DNA of 64,000 nucleotides from an uncultured Bacteroidales bacterium (GCA_944322025.1 CALUOH010000028.1:1-64000), one strand, 5' to 3'; counted from the first letter of the stretch, positions 34,223 to 44,079 are shown. The notes: generated by a model from the letters alone, not told the origin. Translations and numbers: made by a program.

Positions 34223-34254
34223 CAAAATTACTGCTTTTCGCCGGATTGCACAAC
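34223..34254 (-). promoter_or_regulatory. Promoter of the tandem tRNA-Asn genes
   Basis: TAATTTTG (34230-34223, minus strand) matches TAnnTTTG, with GTTG 20 bp further upstream as an approximate -33. It lies about 43 bp before the first tRNA. Confidence 0.65.
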
Positions 34255-34367
34255 AGTTGTGCGCAAAAAAAGAATAAAAATATTTCCGACCGCTCCAAAC
34301 TCCTGTCCGCCAAAGCCTTACCGCCTAATCTCATGCATCCGTCACCACCGCCTCTGCCCCTCCCTGC

Positions 34368-35186
34368 TCATGGCGCGGGGTTATAATGGCGGAACACATA
34401 CACCTTCGACGGCAGCATCCTGTCGAGTGGCTGTATGAGTTCCAGCTCTATACCCTTCTCCCTCAGTGCCTCCTCCACAGTCGCCCGCGCCACCTCCGGC
34501 GTATTGTTCTCCTGCGACAAGTGGCAGAGAAAAAGATGCGAGAGCCGCCCGTTCGGGTTATCAGCGAGGAAACGCGCCGCATGCTCATTGCTCAGATGCC
34601 CCACGTGCGAGCGCACCCTCTGCTTCAGCGGATACGGGTACGGCCCGTTCTTCAGCATATTCTCGTCATAGTTGGCCTCCAGCACCAGATAGTCCGCCTT
34701 CGCTATGTGGTCTGCCGCCTCCTTGTTTATATACCCCAAGTCCGTCGCTATGACAAAACACTGGTCGCCGTACGTGAATGAATAGCCCACGCTGTCCGTC
34801 GCGTCATGCGACACGGGAAACGACTGTATCTGAAAATCACGTATCTCTATATGCTCCCCCTTGTTGAAATACATGCACGCCGACGGCGGCAGCTTCTCCG
34901 TCACGCGGTAATTCCGGTCAATCCCCTTGTGCATGTCCGCCGTCAGGTATATCGGACGGTAATACTTGCACGCCAGCGTCCCCACGCACTTTATGTGGTC
35001 CGTATGGTCATGGGTGATAAACACGCCCCAGATATTGTCCAGCGACAGCCCCCTCTCCTTCAACGCCTTCTTTATGGCGCGGATGCCTATGCCCGCATCT
35101 ATCAGGAAACCATATTCCCCCGTACCTATATAATAGCAGTTGCCGCTGCTGCCGCTGCCCATGCTGAAAAAGCGAAGTCTGTCCAT
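34368..35186 (-). CDS. MBL-fold metallohydrolase (WalJ/YycJ-like)
   Basis: A 272-residue metallo-beta-lactamase fold protein. The start ATG 35186 gives MDRLRFFSMGSGSSGNCYYI, the typical opening of the YycJ/WalJ family, while the longer frame to 35282 crosses a promoter. The metal ligands are in FITHDHTDHIKCV, with PVSHDATDSVGYSF, IATDLGY and FLCHLSQENN downstream. In Firmicutes such proteins affect cell wall and DNA repair responses and show exonuclease activity. The role in Bacteroidetes is unproven. No signal peptide is seen. Confidence 0.89.
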   Translation of the reverse strand: MDRLRFFSMGSGSSGNCYYIGTGEYGFLIDAGIGIRAIKKALKERGLSLDNIWGVFITHDHTDHIKCVGTLACKYYRPIYLTADMHKGIDRNYRVTEKLPPSACMYFNKGEHIEIRDFQIQSFPVSHDATDSVGYSFTYGDQCFVIATDLGYINKEAADHIAKADYLVLEANYDENMLKNGPYPYPLKQRVRSHVGHLSNEHAARFLADNPNGRLSHLFLCHLSQENNTPEVARATVEEALREKGIELELIQPLDRMLPSKVYVFRHYNPAP

Positions 35187-35246
35187 CGAGCCTGAATTAA
35201 AGAATCTCCCATCGTCCTGCCCCGCAAGGGATAGCACAATGCGGCG

Positions 35247-35254
35247 CAAAGGTA
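35247..35254 (-). promoter_or_regulatory. -7 element of the WalJ-like gene
   Basis: TACCTTTG on the minus strand, 61 bp before the start. The -33 half is not recognisable. Confidence 0.5.
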
Positions 35255-35321
35255 AAAGAAAAAATCCGTCCGCACCGCCCACTCTCCATACTCATTTTTA
35301 ACCCAAATCGGCCATTAGGTT

Positions 35322-35398
35322 CTAAGTTAATCAAGGTTAAAAAGTCGTACTCTCGATGGAGCGGCTACGGACACCATACGGAGCGTCTCCCCAGCCCC
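35322..35398 (+). repeat. Dispersed repeat family B, single copy
   Basis: It contains AAGGTTAAAAAGTCGTACTC, then TCGATGGAGCGGCTACGG and CATACGGAGCGTCTCCCC. It matches the copies at 22.3 and 52.6-52.8 kb in the same order of blocks. Confidence 0.75.
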
Positions 35399-35469
35399 CG
35401 GCAAATCCGCACAACACTCTCCCGCACCAAAACGCACATCCTCCTCAATATGCACACTGCCAATACCCA

Positions 35470-35655
35470 CAAAATCGCGCATCCAACCCTTTGACAACCA
35501 AAATCTTCACCTACCCCTCAGCCACCTTTCAGCTACCTCCCCGCTACCCTCAACCAAGCAAGTCTGCATTCTTCGCGCTTATCCGTTCAATTTGTACCGA
35601 AAACAGCAACTCATCTTCTCGGTATCCATTTCATATACCCGCCGCCGCTCCGCCC
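35470..35655 (+). repeat. Dispersed intergenic repeat family A, copy A4 (most diverged)
   Basis: It aligns through ATCCAACCCTTTGACAACC, CCTTTCAGCTACC, CCCCGCTACCCTCAACCAAGC and AACAGCAACTCATCTTCTCGG to TTTCATATACCCGCCGCC. The gap 35283-35764 contains only the B copy, this A copy and a promoter. Confidence 0.65.
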
Positions 35656-35720
35656 TCCCCGTCCACAGCCCCCCGCACATATTACGTGCCATTAAGCCCG
35701 TTTCCTAACCGAACTTTTAT

Positions 35721-35728
35721 TACCTTTG
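35721..35728 (+). promoter_or_regulatory. -7 element of the barrel-phosphoesterase-Nudix operon
   Basis: TACCTTTG 37 bp before the start at 35765. No clear TTTG at the expected distance. Confidence 0.5.
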
Positions 35729-35764
35729 CCAATTCAAAGACATGGAGCTGAAAAACATACCCCG

Positions 35765-36517
35765 ATGAAAACAAGAACCTCACTGGCAATCATACTGATA
35801 CTGGTCTGCACGCTCTCCTCCGTGGCGCAGTGCCCCGCCTCCGTGGCGGCATGCGGCGGCAGCGGGCTGACTGGCAGCGGGGCGCGGCACACATTAGTGC
35901 CGGAGCTGGGCTATGGATATAACACCGCCGAACGCTCCTACGGCACTGCCGCACTCACATACACCGGCACGGTAGCCCCGTGGGCATGGCTCTCCGCAGG
36001 CGCACAGGCCTCCACATCAGACAGCTACGCACTGAAACTTAGGGCCGACTTCGGATGGAAGCTCGGCAGGCAGGGACGCATGGGACTGCGCAACCACTAC
36101 ATGTACACCGCATACGCCTTCGCCGGGATGCAGGGCTTCGACGCCGCGCTCATGGCCGCCTACGACCACGACTACTTCTACGTCGGCATCGGCATACTGA
36201 CGCGCCTCTTCGCCCCTCTGCACGGCAACGGAGTGATACACGAGCCACTCGACATGGCCTATGACGTGGAGGGAAGGATATTCCCCAAAAGCCATCCGTG
36301 GAACATGGCGCTGCAAATCACAAACGTACAGCCCTTCCGCACTGGGCACTTCTTTGAACCGGAACTGATACTGAAAGGAAACTGCACCGTATATGAAAGG
36401 CGCGGCTCACGCTACCGCGCCACCCTCCGCGCCGCATACAGGCCGGCGGGAACCATGAGCATAGCGGCATCGTTTTATGGGATAGAGATAACTGCGGGGG
36501 TAATATGCGAGATATAA
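35765..36517 (+). CDS. Predicted outer-membrane beta-barrel protein
   Basis: A 250-residue exported protein, family not recognised. The start ATG 35765 gives a signal peptide MKTRTSLAIILILVCTLSSV. The mature part alternates short strands rich in glycine and aromatics (ELGYGYNTAERSYGTAALTY, FYVGIGILTRLFAPL, SIAASFYGIEITAG), fitting a small outer-membrane barrel. Two cysteines occur in QCPASVAACGG just after the signal. It overlaps the next gene by 13 bp, so it is coupled to a metallophosphoesterase lipoprotein and a Nudix hydrolase. Function is unknown. Confidence 0.75.
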   Translation: MKTRTSLAIILILVCTLSSVAQCPASVAACGGSGLTGSGARHTLVPELGYGYNTAERSYGTAALTYTGTVAPWAWLSAGAQASTSDSYALKLRADFGWKLGRQGRMGLRNHYMYTAYAFAGMQGFDAALMAAYDHDYFYVGIGILTRLFAPLHGNGVIHEPLDMAYDVEGRIFPKSHPWNMALQITNVQPFRTGHFFEPELILKGNCTVYERRGSRYRATLRAAYRPAGTMSIAASFYGIEITAGVICEI

Positions 36518-37359
36518 TGATTGCGGCATTGGCCGCTGTGCTGTTGACAGCCTGCGAACAGTATGACGTCAAAGGCTTCTTCGCCTCGCCGAGTTCAGGC
36601 GTGGACATCCGTTATGAGCAATCGTCCGCCATGGCGGAGCCGGACAACATTGACATAGCGGACACCGACACCTACACCGTCTGGTGCTGCGGCGACATAC
36701 ACTGCATGGACAGCGCGGACAACTTCCGCTCCATGCTCCGCTCTGCCGTAGAGGGCAATGGCGACCCGCTGATTGTCATCGCTAACGGCGACCTCACCGA
36801 CCGCGAAGGAGGCCTCTATGAGGTAAGGAGGATTATCGACAGCGAAACCCATGGGAGTGAGACTCCGCACATATTCACCTCCATAGGCAATCACGACCTC
36901 TTCTTCAATCAGTGGGAAGTATACCGGACGCTCTTCGGACGCTCCTTTTACAGCTTTGACGTAAAGACCTCCGGAGGCACTGACCTCTTCATATGCCTCG
37001 ACACGGGTAACGCACAGCTCGGCAGTAGCCAGAAAGAGTGGCTCGAAAACCTCTTGCGCCAAAACCGTAACCGATATCGCCACTGCACCATATTCACCCA
37101 TACGAACCTTTGGCTCTCTGACTACTCGCAGTTCCCGACAGGCAGCATGCCCACACAGGAGACCATCTACCTCGCCGGGCTGGCGGCAGAATACAGCGTG
37201 CAGCTTTTCATACAGTCACATGACCACCACCGCGACGAACGCGAAATGAATGGAGTGACCTACGTGACACTCGACGCTATAAATGACGGCGCGGAAAATG
37301 CGTCATACCTCGAAGTGACGTACGGCGACACCCTTTCATACAGATTTATAGATATATGA
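36505..37359 (+). CDS. Metallophosphoesterase lipoprotein
   Basis: A 284-residue calcineurin-like phosphoesterase. The signal MRDIMIAALAAVLLTAC has a lipobox cysteine at about residue 17, so it is membrane-anchored. Metal-binding motifs follow in order: CGDIHCMD, ANGDLTDREG, GNHDLF, and QSHDHHRDE. An FTHTNLW segment fills the remaining histidine motif. It overlaps the upstream barrel gene by 13 bp and the Nudix gene by 4 bp. The substrate (nucleotide, sugar phosphate or lipid) cannot be called. Confidence 0.88.
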   Translation: MRDIMIAALAAVLLTACEQYDVKGFFASPSSGVDIRYEQSSAMAEPDNIDIADTDTYTVWCCGDIHCMDSADNFRSMLRSAVEGNGDPLIVIANGDLTDREGGLYEVRRIIDSETHGSETPHIFTSIGNHDLFFNQWEVYRTLFGRSFYSFDVKTSGGTDLFICLDTGNAQLGSSQKEWLENLLRQNRNRYRHCTIFTHTNLWLSDYSQFPTGSMPTQETIYLAGLAAEYSVQLFIQSHDHHRDEREMNGVTYVTLDAINDGAENASYLEVTYGDTLSYRFIDI

Positions 37360-37883
37360 CACACCCGTTTGAGACATTCCGCTATTGCCCCCAGTGCGGC
37401 TCTGCACTGTTCGGACATCACGACCTGCGCAGTAACATGTGCCGACAGTGCGGCTTCCTGTTCTACGCCAACTGTGCCTCGGCAGTGGCGGCAGTCATCA
37501 CAGACAGTGAAAAGCGCATTCTGCTCTGCACAAGGGCGGAAGAACCGCAGAAGGGCATGCTCGACCTGCCCGGCGGCTTTGTCGAGTTCGACGAGACAGC
37601 CGAGGAGGCCGTGCGCAGGGAGCTGCATGAGGAACTTGGCATAGAGGTACATGATGTGTGCTACCTCTTCTCCCGCCCTAACAGATATACATATTCAGGC
37701 TATACCGTACATACCTTGGACTTGTTCTTCCGCGTGACGGTGGACGACCTCGGCGATATATGCTGTGCCGATGACGTGAAGGAGGCCCGCTTCTTCTCTG
37801 CCAATGACATAGATTTCAGCATGATAGGGTTCGACTCTATGAAAACCGCACTGCGCAAGGTCATAGACGAAGGACTGATATAA
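37356..37883 (+). CDS. Nudix hydrolase with N-terminal zinc ribbon
   Basis: A 175-residue hydrolase of nucleoside diphosphates linked to another moiety. The N-terminus holds a zinc ribbon, CPQCGSALF and CRQCGFLFY, as in NudC-type NADH pyrophosphatases and related enzymes. The Nudix box fits GX5EX7REUXEEXGU exactly, between GGFVEF and ELGIE. The start ATG overlaps the upstream stop (ATGA), showing translational coupling with the phosphoesterase. NudC's usual SQPWPFPxS motif was not seen, so this is probably a distinct subgroup. Confidence 0.9.
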   Translation: MTHPFETFRYCPQCGSALFGHHDLRSNMCRQCGFLFYANCASAVAAVITDSEKRILLCTRAEEPQKGMLDLPGGFVEFDETAEEAVRRELHEELGIEVHDVCYLFSRPNRYTYSGYTVHTLDLFFRVTVDDLGDICCADDVKEARFFSANDIDFSMIGFDSMKTALRKVIDEGLI

Positions 37884-37951
37884 TCCGTGCCAAACAGGGG
37901 CAGGCTGCTGCCCGCCCAATATGCGCAAGAATAAAAACAAGTAAAATTCAG

Positions 37952-37982
37952 TTTCATATATACCCGAATTACATTAACTTTG
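37952..37982 (+). promoter_or_regulatory. Promoter of the large TPR gene
   Basis: TTTC (37952-37955), 19 bp, TAACTTTG (37975-37982). The -33 differs from consensus at one base. The leader is about 70 nt. Confidence 0.65.
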
Positions 37983-38055
37983 TACTCGTGGAGTATATGC
38001 CCGCTGGGGTTGCTCCTCACAGTACACACATAGACATCAATACTATAACCATAAC

Positions 38056-41000
38056 ATGAAAAAAGGGATAATACTATTGGCGGCACTCCTCTCATCCGCC
38101 GTATGGGCAAATGCGCAGGAGACATACTCCGCCAACAATCCGGACAGGGACTTCATCCGGGGAAAGGAGCTTTATGAACAGGGCAAACACGGGGTCAGTA
38201 AGACATATCTGACAAGGTATATAAAAGAGAACGGCGACAGCGATGCTTCCACCTACCAGATGGCACGGTACTATCTGGCGTGCAACGCGTTCACGCTCAA
38301 GGACAAGGATGCGCTCGACCTGCTGACCGGCTATCTGGACGATTACCCGTACAGCCCGGTACGTGGCCGCGTATGCTACATGATAGGCCGCATATACTAC
38401 GAGAAAAAAGACTATGAGAAGGCACTGAAATGGTTCAATGGCCTGAAAGGCAATCAGCTCAACGCGGAGGAAAACAACGACTACCTCTTCGCCAAAGCCT
38501 ATGCAGGCATGACCGTCGGTGAGTATGCGCAGGCAAGCCCCATCTTTGAGGCTCTGAGCGGCGGAGACAATAAATACCGGGACGATGCGGCCTACTATCA
38601 CGCCTACTCCGAATTCTGCATGAAAGACTATGACAATGCGCTAGTGCTTTTCAGCAGAGTCGACACTACCGGACGCTACGGCGAAGCGGCAAGATACCAC
38701 ATACTGCAAATATACGACCGTAAGGGGGATAGGGATAGAGCCGTGAATTACGGTAAAATGCTCATCGCCCGCTACCCCGAAAGCAAATACAACTCCGAGG
38801 CATACAGGATATTGGGAGAGAACTCATACTATAACGGCGACTGGGCATCAGCCGCCGGGTACCTCAGCCGATACGCTTCAGCGGAAGAGAAGGTACAACG
38901 CCCCGACATGTTCATGCTCGGCATGGCGTATTATCGGGAAAACCGCTATCCAGAGGCGGTCAAGTCGCTCGGCATTGTGACTGCCGGACAGGACTCGCTG
39001 GCACAGGCCGCATATCTCTATATCGGATACAGTTACCTGAAAGACAACAGTATAAGCAATGCGCGTATGGCATTCCAGTCTGCCGTCAAAAACGGCTCCG
39101 ACCCCGCAATGACAGAGACCGCATCGTACAATTATGCCATGGCCACCTATCAGGACAACACCCCGTTCGGAGAAGCACTGACCGCATTCGAGAACTTCAT
39201 AACACACTATCCGGAGTCTCAGCATCTCGATGCCGTCTACCGCCACATGGCAAGCATCTATATGAACGAGAAAGACTATGCGTCCGCTCTCCGTTCGATA
39301 GAAAAAGTGGAAACACCAAACGCGCAAATCCGACAGGCGAAAGAAAACGCCCTCTTCCAGTTGGGAGTCAGCGCGTTCCTCTCGAAAGACTACACCGGAG
39401 CGGAAGACTATTTCAGCAGGTCGATAGCGGAATACACCCCTAACTCCTTTTCTGCGCAGGCATTCCTTTGGCGCGGTGAGACATACTACCGCCTCGGCAA
39501 ACAGGAGTTGTGCCGTAAGGACATCGAAACATACTTGAACAAGACACAGCCAAAGGACGTAAACGACGTGCTCAAAGCGTACTACACTATGGGGTACTCA
39601 TACTTCGAAGCGAAAGACTACAACACGGCCATGAACTGGTTTTCCAAATTCCTGTCCATAAAGAATGCTGACCGCAACAAGCTCTATCCCGATGTGCTCA
39701 ACCGCACGGCTGACTACTATTTCAACAGACGCGACTTCAACCGCGCATTGGAGACCTATGCCAAAGTGAATCCAGGCTCTGCCTCCGCCCCATACGCCCT
39801 CTATCAGTACGCTTTCATACTCGGACTGCAAAAGAGGTACGACGAGAAAATAGCATCGCTTAACAAACTCATTGACAAATACGCTGCGTCAGACTATGCA
39901 GACATAGCGGCATACGAGCTTGGGCGTACATACTTCATAATGGAACGCCACGACAAGGCAGTTGACACATATCGTAAAATTGTGGAGCGCGGCGGGAAAA
40001 ATCAGCTCACACGCAAGGCCGCCCTCGAAATAGGCATGGTCTATGCCAACATGAATGAACCCCAAAAGGCTATAGACGCATACAAATATGTAGTGGAAAA
40101 ATTCCCCAATAGCGAAGAGACGAAAGTCGCGTTGGAAAGCATGCAGTCCATATACATCGAACACAACAAGGTAGATGACTATCTGGCATATCGAGAGTCT
40201 ATCGCGGGGAGCACAATTTCAACCATTGCTCCCAGCCAGGAAGACTCAATAACATTCATCGCTGCCGAAAGAGTCTATGCCAAAGGCGATTACAAGACAG
40301 CGATTGCTTCACTCAATAATTACATCGTGAAATTCTGTGACATACCAACGCTTAACTGCATCACGGCACAATATTACATAGCCGAATGTTACTACTCGTT
40401 ACATGACTACGACAAGGCGTTGTCGTTCTACGACAAGTTGACTGAATACGATGGCAACTCATACATGGAGAAAGCACTAATCCGTGCATCAGAAATCACA
40501 TATGACCAGAAGGCATATTCCGAAGCGGCATACTATTTCAGACAACTTTTGCGGACGGCAAACAGCAGTGAAGAAAAATCCATTGCACGCCTCGGTATAC
40601 TCAGATGTGACTACTATACCGACAATTACAGAGAAGCTATAGACATCGCCACCGAGATAATCGCCGCTGACACATCCGACATTAACCTCGTCCGAGAAGC
40701 ACGCTATTGTCGTGCCAAGTCCTATTGGGCTCTCGAAGAGAAAGACTCCGCTGCAACGGATCTCGTACTCCTCTCTGGCGATGTGCGCCACGAAATGGGA
40801 GCCGAGGCAACATACATGTATGCAGACTACCTGACAGAAAAACAGGACTATGATACCGCAGAGAGCACAATAATGAAGTTCATACAGGAAAACACACCGC
40901 ACCAGTACTGGCTCGCGAAATGTTTTGTCCTGCTTTCCGACATATACATCGCAAAAGGAGACGACTTCATGGCAAAACAATATCTCATCTCGCTACAAGA

Positions 41001-41094
41001 GAATTATACTGACACAACAAATGACATCAGACCGCTCATAAACGAACGGCTCGACTCGATACAGTCAAGGGAGGAAGCGACGATATTGCAATAA
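38056..41094 (+). CDS. Large exported TPR protein (1012 residues)
   Basis: A 1012-residue protein made almost wholly of tetratricopeptide repeats after a signal peptide (MKKGIILLAALLSSAVWANA). Repeats of the type YEKALKWFNGL, YDNALVLFSRV, YPEAVKSLGIV, YTGAEDYFSRS, YNTAMNWFSKF, FNRALETYAKV and YDKALSFYDKL occur along its whole length. It should form a long periplasmic solenoid that binds other proteins. It is followed after 39 bp by a gene for an outer-membrane barrel, so the two likely share an operon and work together. The exact function is unknown. Similar TPR-barrel pairs are common in Bacteroidales. Confidence 0.88.
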   Translation: MKKGIILLAALLSSAVWANAQETYSANNPDRDFIRGKELYEQGKHGVSKTYLTRYIKENGDSDASTYQMARYYLACNAFTLKDKDALDLLTGYLDDYPYSPVRGRVCYMIGRIYYEKKDYEKALKWFNGLKGNQLNAEENNDYLFAKAYAGMTVGEYAQASPIFEALSGGDNKYRDDAAYYHAYSEFCMKDYDNALVLFSRVDTTGRYGEAARYHILQIYDRKGDRDRAVNYGKMLIARYPESKYNSEAYRILGENSYYNGDWASAAGYLSRYASAEEKVQRPDMFMLGMAYYRENRYPEAVKSLGIVTAGQDSLAQAAYLYIGYSYLKDNSISNARMAFQSAVKNGSDPAMTETASYNYAMATYQDNTPFGEALTAFENFITHYPESQHLDAVYRHMASIYMNEKDYASALRSIEKVETPNAQIRQAKENALFQLGVSAFLSKDYTGAEDYFSRSIAEYTPNSFSAQAFLWRGETYYRLGKQELCRKDIETYLNKTQPKDVNDVLKAYYTMGYSYFEAKDYNTAMNWFSKFLSIKNADRNKLYPDVLNRTADYYFNRRDFNRALETYAKVNPGSASAPYALYQYAFILGLQKRYDEKIASLNKLIDKYAASDYADIAAYELGRTYFIMERHDKAVDTYRKIVERGGKNQLTRKAALEIGMVYANMNEPQKAIDAYKYVVEKFPNSEETKVALESMQSIYIEHNKVDDYLAYRESIAGSTISTIAPSQEDSITFIAAERVYAKGDYKTAIASLNNYIVKFCDIPTLNCITAQYYIAECYYSLHDYDKALSFYDKLTEYDGNSYMEKALIRASEITYDQKAYSEAAYYFRQLLRTANSSEEKSIARLGILRCDYYTDNYREAIDIATEIIAADTSDINLVREARYCRAKSYWALEEKDSAATDLVLLSGDVRHEMGAEATYMYADYLTEKQDYDTAESTIMKFIQENTPHQYWLAKCFVLLSDIYIAKGDDFMAKQYLISLQENYTDTTNDIRPLINERLDSIQSREEATILQ

Positions 41095-41133
41095 TACATT
41101 ACATGTCAAAAACAAACGAATAAAGGTACAGCG

Positions 41134-42927
41134 ATGATTAAAAAAATAATATTGTCAGCAGCGGCATTGGCACTATGCCTCATTGTCCGCGCTCAACATA
41201 TAGACACTACATCAGTAGATATGAAAAGTAACCCCGCAGTCCCTGCGGACAGCACACAGACAACTGTGCAGGACACAACGTTCATTTCTCGCAACATAAA
41301 GATAGAAAAAGACTATATTCCTGAAATAAAGGAAGCCAAACGTCCTGACATAGAACTGAAAGCACACGCCATTCCCGTATCTAAATCCGACATAGAGTAC
41401 AGCGTAGCCTCGCTACATATAACACCGCGCTCAGAATTCCATCCGATGAAACCCACAGAGTTTAACAGTATGAGGCGCAGGACACCCAAAGAAGGTTATG
41501 CGTCGGCCTCAATAGGCTATCCCTTGCAATGGAACGCACAGGCGTTCACCCCCATAATCAACTCAGGCAGAACCTATCTCGACATAAACGCCTACCATAA
41601 CGGCATATATACCGACAAACGGTTTATTGACACGGATTTGCTGTTCAACTTTAACCACAAGTTCAATCGCAACATGGCCATATATGCCTCAGCGGGATAC
41701 AACAACGACTATTACAACTATTACGGCAATGCAGCCACACTTGACGGCAACGGTTTTATAACAAGTGTAGTGGACAGTTCTTTAAGTGTGCGCATACGTT
41801 CAGTCCATCATGCCACAGCGGAAATAGGACTACGTACATTGTCGCCCTCACAAGGATGGACATACGATGCATCGTTCAATTATGACATGACAGCACTGCA
41901 ATCCGACGGTTTGTCTGAACACCAGATTAATCTCTCAGGTATTGCGGCTACGCAACTCGGAGGACATACTCTGCGTATTGGTCTTGACTTCATGAGTGCT
42001 CTGTACAGCACATCCATCAGCCGCAGAAACCTTGACAACAATGCCGTGCTCGGACTATCTCCCGCATATGACATGGAGTTCGCAAAATATAATCTAAAAC
42101 TCCGCGTGGGTGCCAAGCTCTTCTTCTCGTTCCTGAACGGGAGGATAATCAATGCCATGCCCGACGTGAAGCTGACATACGACCACGGAAACCTGCTCCG
42201 CTTCTATGCCGGTGCAGGAGGAGATTACAGGATGAACACTCTCTCTACGACACTCGCCGAATGCCGCTACTACTCTCCGTACAGCGCAGTGAAGTACAAT
42301 ACATACACACCGCTCGACGCGTTCGCTGGCATAGACATAAAGCCGGTGAGCGGACTGCTCATCAACGCCCACTTGAGCTACAGAATGATGCTTGACGCGC
42401 ACTTCCTGCGCAACGAAACCACACCATACGCCAACAGCCTATATAACAGTTCCACGGCATTATTTAACAACACATTCACAGCGGAATACTCCAACGCAGG
42501 GGTCTTCAATGTCGGAGTAAGGGCGGACTATACACTGCGCGACAAGTTCAATTTCTTCGCCGCGTTCGACTACAACCACTGGAGTCTGAACAACCCCGAT
42601 ATGAAGGCGTGGTACAAACCTACAATCGAAGTCCTATTCGGCACAGATGCGGAGATAATCAAAGGACTGCGCCTCAAAGCGGACTTCTATCTTGCGACAG
42701 GCCGCACTGCCGGATTCCGGATGCCTAATGGCACTATACTCTCGGCAGATATGCGTAACATCTACGACCTCAACATATCGGCATCGTACACGTTCCTCCG
42801 CGACTGGACTGTTTTCCTGGCTGCAAACAACATACTTGGCGCATCAGACAAACTCAACTACCAGTGGTTCTACGGATATGACACATTGGGCTTCAATATA
42901 ATGGCAGGATTTAACGTAGCATTTTAA
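41134..42927 (+). CDS. TonB-receptor-like outer-membrane barrel protein
   Basis: A 597-residue predicted outer-membrane barrel. The signal peptide MIKKIILSAAALALCLIVRA is followed by a polar linker (about 20-120) and many amphipathic strands with aromatic girdles such as IYASAGYNNDYYNYYGNA, LRIGLDFMSALYSTSISR and WTVFLAANNILGASDKLN. The end (YDTLGFNIMAGFNVAF) finishes in an aromatic residue, as barrels need for BamA. The NIL and tail resemble TonB-dependent receptors, but no plug domain or TonB box is evident, so it may be a plug-less relative. It is paired with the upstream TPR protein. Confidence 0.78.
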   Translation: MIKKIILSAAALALCLIVRAQHIDTTSVDMKSNPAVPADSTQTTVQDTTFISRNIKIEKDYIPEIKEAKRPDIELKAHAIPVSKSDIEYSVASLHITPRSEFHPMKPTEFNSMRRRTPKEGYASASIGYPLQWNAQAFTPIINSGRTYLDINAYHNGIYTDKRFIDTDLLFNFNHKFNRNMAIYASAGYNNDYYNYYGNAATLDGNGFITSVVDSSLSVRIRSVHHATAEIGLRTLSPSQGWTYDASFNYDMTALQSDGLSEHQINLSGIAATQLGGHTLRIGLDFMSALYSTSISRRNLDNNAVLGLSPAYDMEFAKYNLKLRVGAKLFFSFLNGRIINAMPDVKLTYDHGNLLRFYAGAGGDYRMNTLSTTLAECRYYSPYSAVKYNTYTPLDAFAGIDIKPVSGLLINAHLSYRMMLDAHFLRNETTPYANSLYNSSTALFNNTFTAEYSNAGVFNVGVRADYTLRDKFNFFAAFDYNHWSLNNPDMKAWYKPTIEVLFGTDAEIIKGLRLKADFYLATGRTAGFRMPNGTILSADMRNIYDLNISASYTFLRDWTVFLAANNILGASDKLNYQWFYGYDTLGFNIMAGFNVAF

Positions 42928-42939
42928 TTTCATCGGCAT

Positions 42940-42971
42940 ATTGTACAATCAAAAATAAGTTAGTAAATTTG
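42940..42971 (+). promoter_or_regulatory. Promoter of rplU-rpmA
   Basis: ATTG (42940-42943), 20 bp, TAAATTTG (42964-42971). The ~100-nt leader contains a compact hairpin GCGGGA-CAG-TCCCGC (43013-43027), which could be a regulatory fold but has no family match known to me. Confidence 0.65.
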
Positions 42972-43078
42972 CAACCCGATTCGCAAAGAGGTATTGCAAA
43001 GCAGCAATGGCGGCGGGACAGTCCCGCTGTGAAACTCACCTCCCGGTCGTAATACATTAAAATACATCGATTAAAGAA

Positions 43079-43393
43079 ATGTACGCAATTGTAGAAATCC
43101 TCGGACAGCAGTTCAAGGTAGAGGCGGGCAGACGTCTATTCGTTCACCGCATGGAAAAGGCTGAGCGTGGCTCTCAGGTAGAATTCGACAATGTGATGCT
43201 CATCGACAAAGAGGGGCAAATAACAGTTGGCGCACCCAAAGTAGAGGGTGCAAAGGTAGTGGCTGAAGTTCTCTCGCACGTGCGTGGCGATAAAGTACTT
43301 GTATTCCACAAGAAACGCCGCAAAGGTTACCGCAAACTCAACGGTCACCGTCAGAACTTCACCGAGTTAATGATTAAAGAAATTGTTGCTTAA
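43079..43393 (+). CDS. rplU: 50S ribosomal protein L21
   Basis: Ribosomal protein bL21, 104 residues, a 23S rRNA-binding component of the large subunit. The start [17 protein letters not shown] and the end [19 protein letters not shown] are diagnostic. It is followed after 21 bp by rpmA (L27), the universal partner, and has a promoter of its own. Confidence 0.97.
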   Translation: MYAIVEILGQQFKVEAGRRLFVHRMEKAERGSQVEFDNVMLIDKEGQITVGAPKVEGAKVVAEVLSHVRGDKVLVFHKKRRKGYRKLNGHRQNFTELMIKEIVA

Positions 43394-43414
43394 CCGTTTT
43401 AATTTTCAAAAGAA

Positions 43415-43678
43415 ATGGCACATAAGAAAGGAGTTGGTAGTTCGAAAAACGGTCGTGAGTCAGAGAGCAAACGACTCGGAGTGAAAATATTCGGCGGACA
43501 GTATGCAAAAGCGGGCAACATCATCGTCCGTCAGCGCGGGACAGTTCACAATCCCGGCGAAAACGTTGGCCTCGGCAGAGACCACACATTGTTCGCTCTC
43601 ATTGACGGCATAGTTGTATTCCGCAAAAAGCGTAACAACAAATCGTTCGTATCGATACAGCCTGTCACTGAGAACTGA
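43415..43678 (+). CDS. rpmA: 50S ribosomal protein L27
   Basis: Ribosomal protein bL27, 87 residues, whose N-terminus reaches the peptidyl transferase centre. [20 protein letters not shown] is the canonical start, so no N-terminal prosequence of the Firmicutes type is present. [23 protein letters not shown] follows in order. A strong terminator lies 30 bp after the stop. Confidence 0.97.
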   Translation: MAHKKGVGSSKNGRESESKRLGVKIFGGQYAKAGNIIVRQRGTVHNPGENVGLGRDHTLFALIDGIVVFRKKRNNKSFVSIQPVTEN

Positions 43679-43707
43679 TTCTGTGTCCGCACAGACAAAC
43701 CATTAAG

Positions 43708-43745
43708 GCATTGGGTTTTACATAGCGTAAAGCCCAATGCTTTTT
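43708..43745 (+). terminator. Terminator of rplU-rpmA
   Basis: A 14-bp stem with one G-T wobble (43708-43721 with 43727-43740), 5-nt loop, then TTTTT. Confidence 0.9.
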
Positions 43746-43774
43746 GCATTGACCCTTTCAGATTTATAATTTAG

Positions 43775-44077
43775 ATGTATATTTACAACACCACATTCCT
43801 TGTGAAGAACTCCCGGTTCGAGCAATGGAGGGAATTCATAAACAGCGAACTCACACCAATGCTTACAGACGAGCTGGGTTTCTCCGAGCCTACGCTCATG
43901 CGCATCCACTGTCCGTCAGAAGAAGGTCACACATCGTTCGCCTATCAGATAAAGGCGCAGAACATGAAGCAAATAGAACGGTGGCAGACACTCTATGAGA
44001 CATCATTTAAGAATCGCCTGTTCCAGATATTCGGAGAAGAGGCCTTGCCGTTCAGCACGATAATGGAAATCATCTGA
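43775..44077 (+). CDS. DUF4286 family protein
   Basis: A 100-residue cytosolic protein of the DUF4286 family, function unknown. The sequence begins [20 protein letters not shown] and has a ferredoxin-like alternation of strands and helices ending in [15 protein letters not shown]. It lies 2 bp upstream of ruvC, an arrangement typical of Bacteroidales, so a link to DNA repair is possible by association only. Confidence 0.85.
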   Translation: MYIYNTTFLVKNSRFEQWREFINSELTPMLTDELGFSEPTLMRIHCPSEEGHTSFAYQIKAQNMKQIERWQTLYETSFKNRLFQIFGEEALPFSTIMEII

Positions 44078-44079
44078 GC

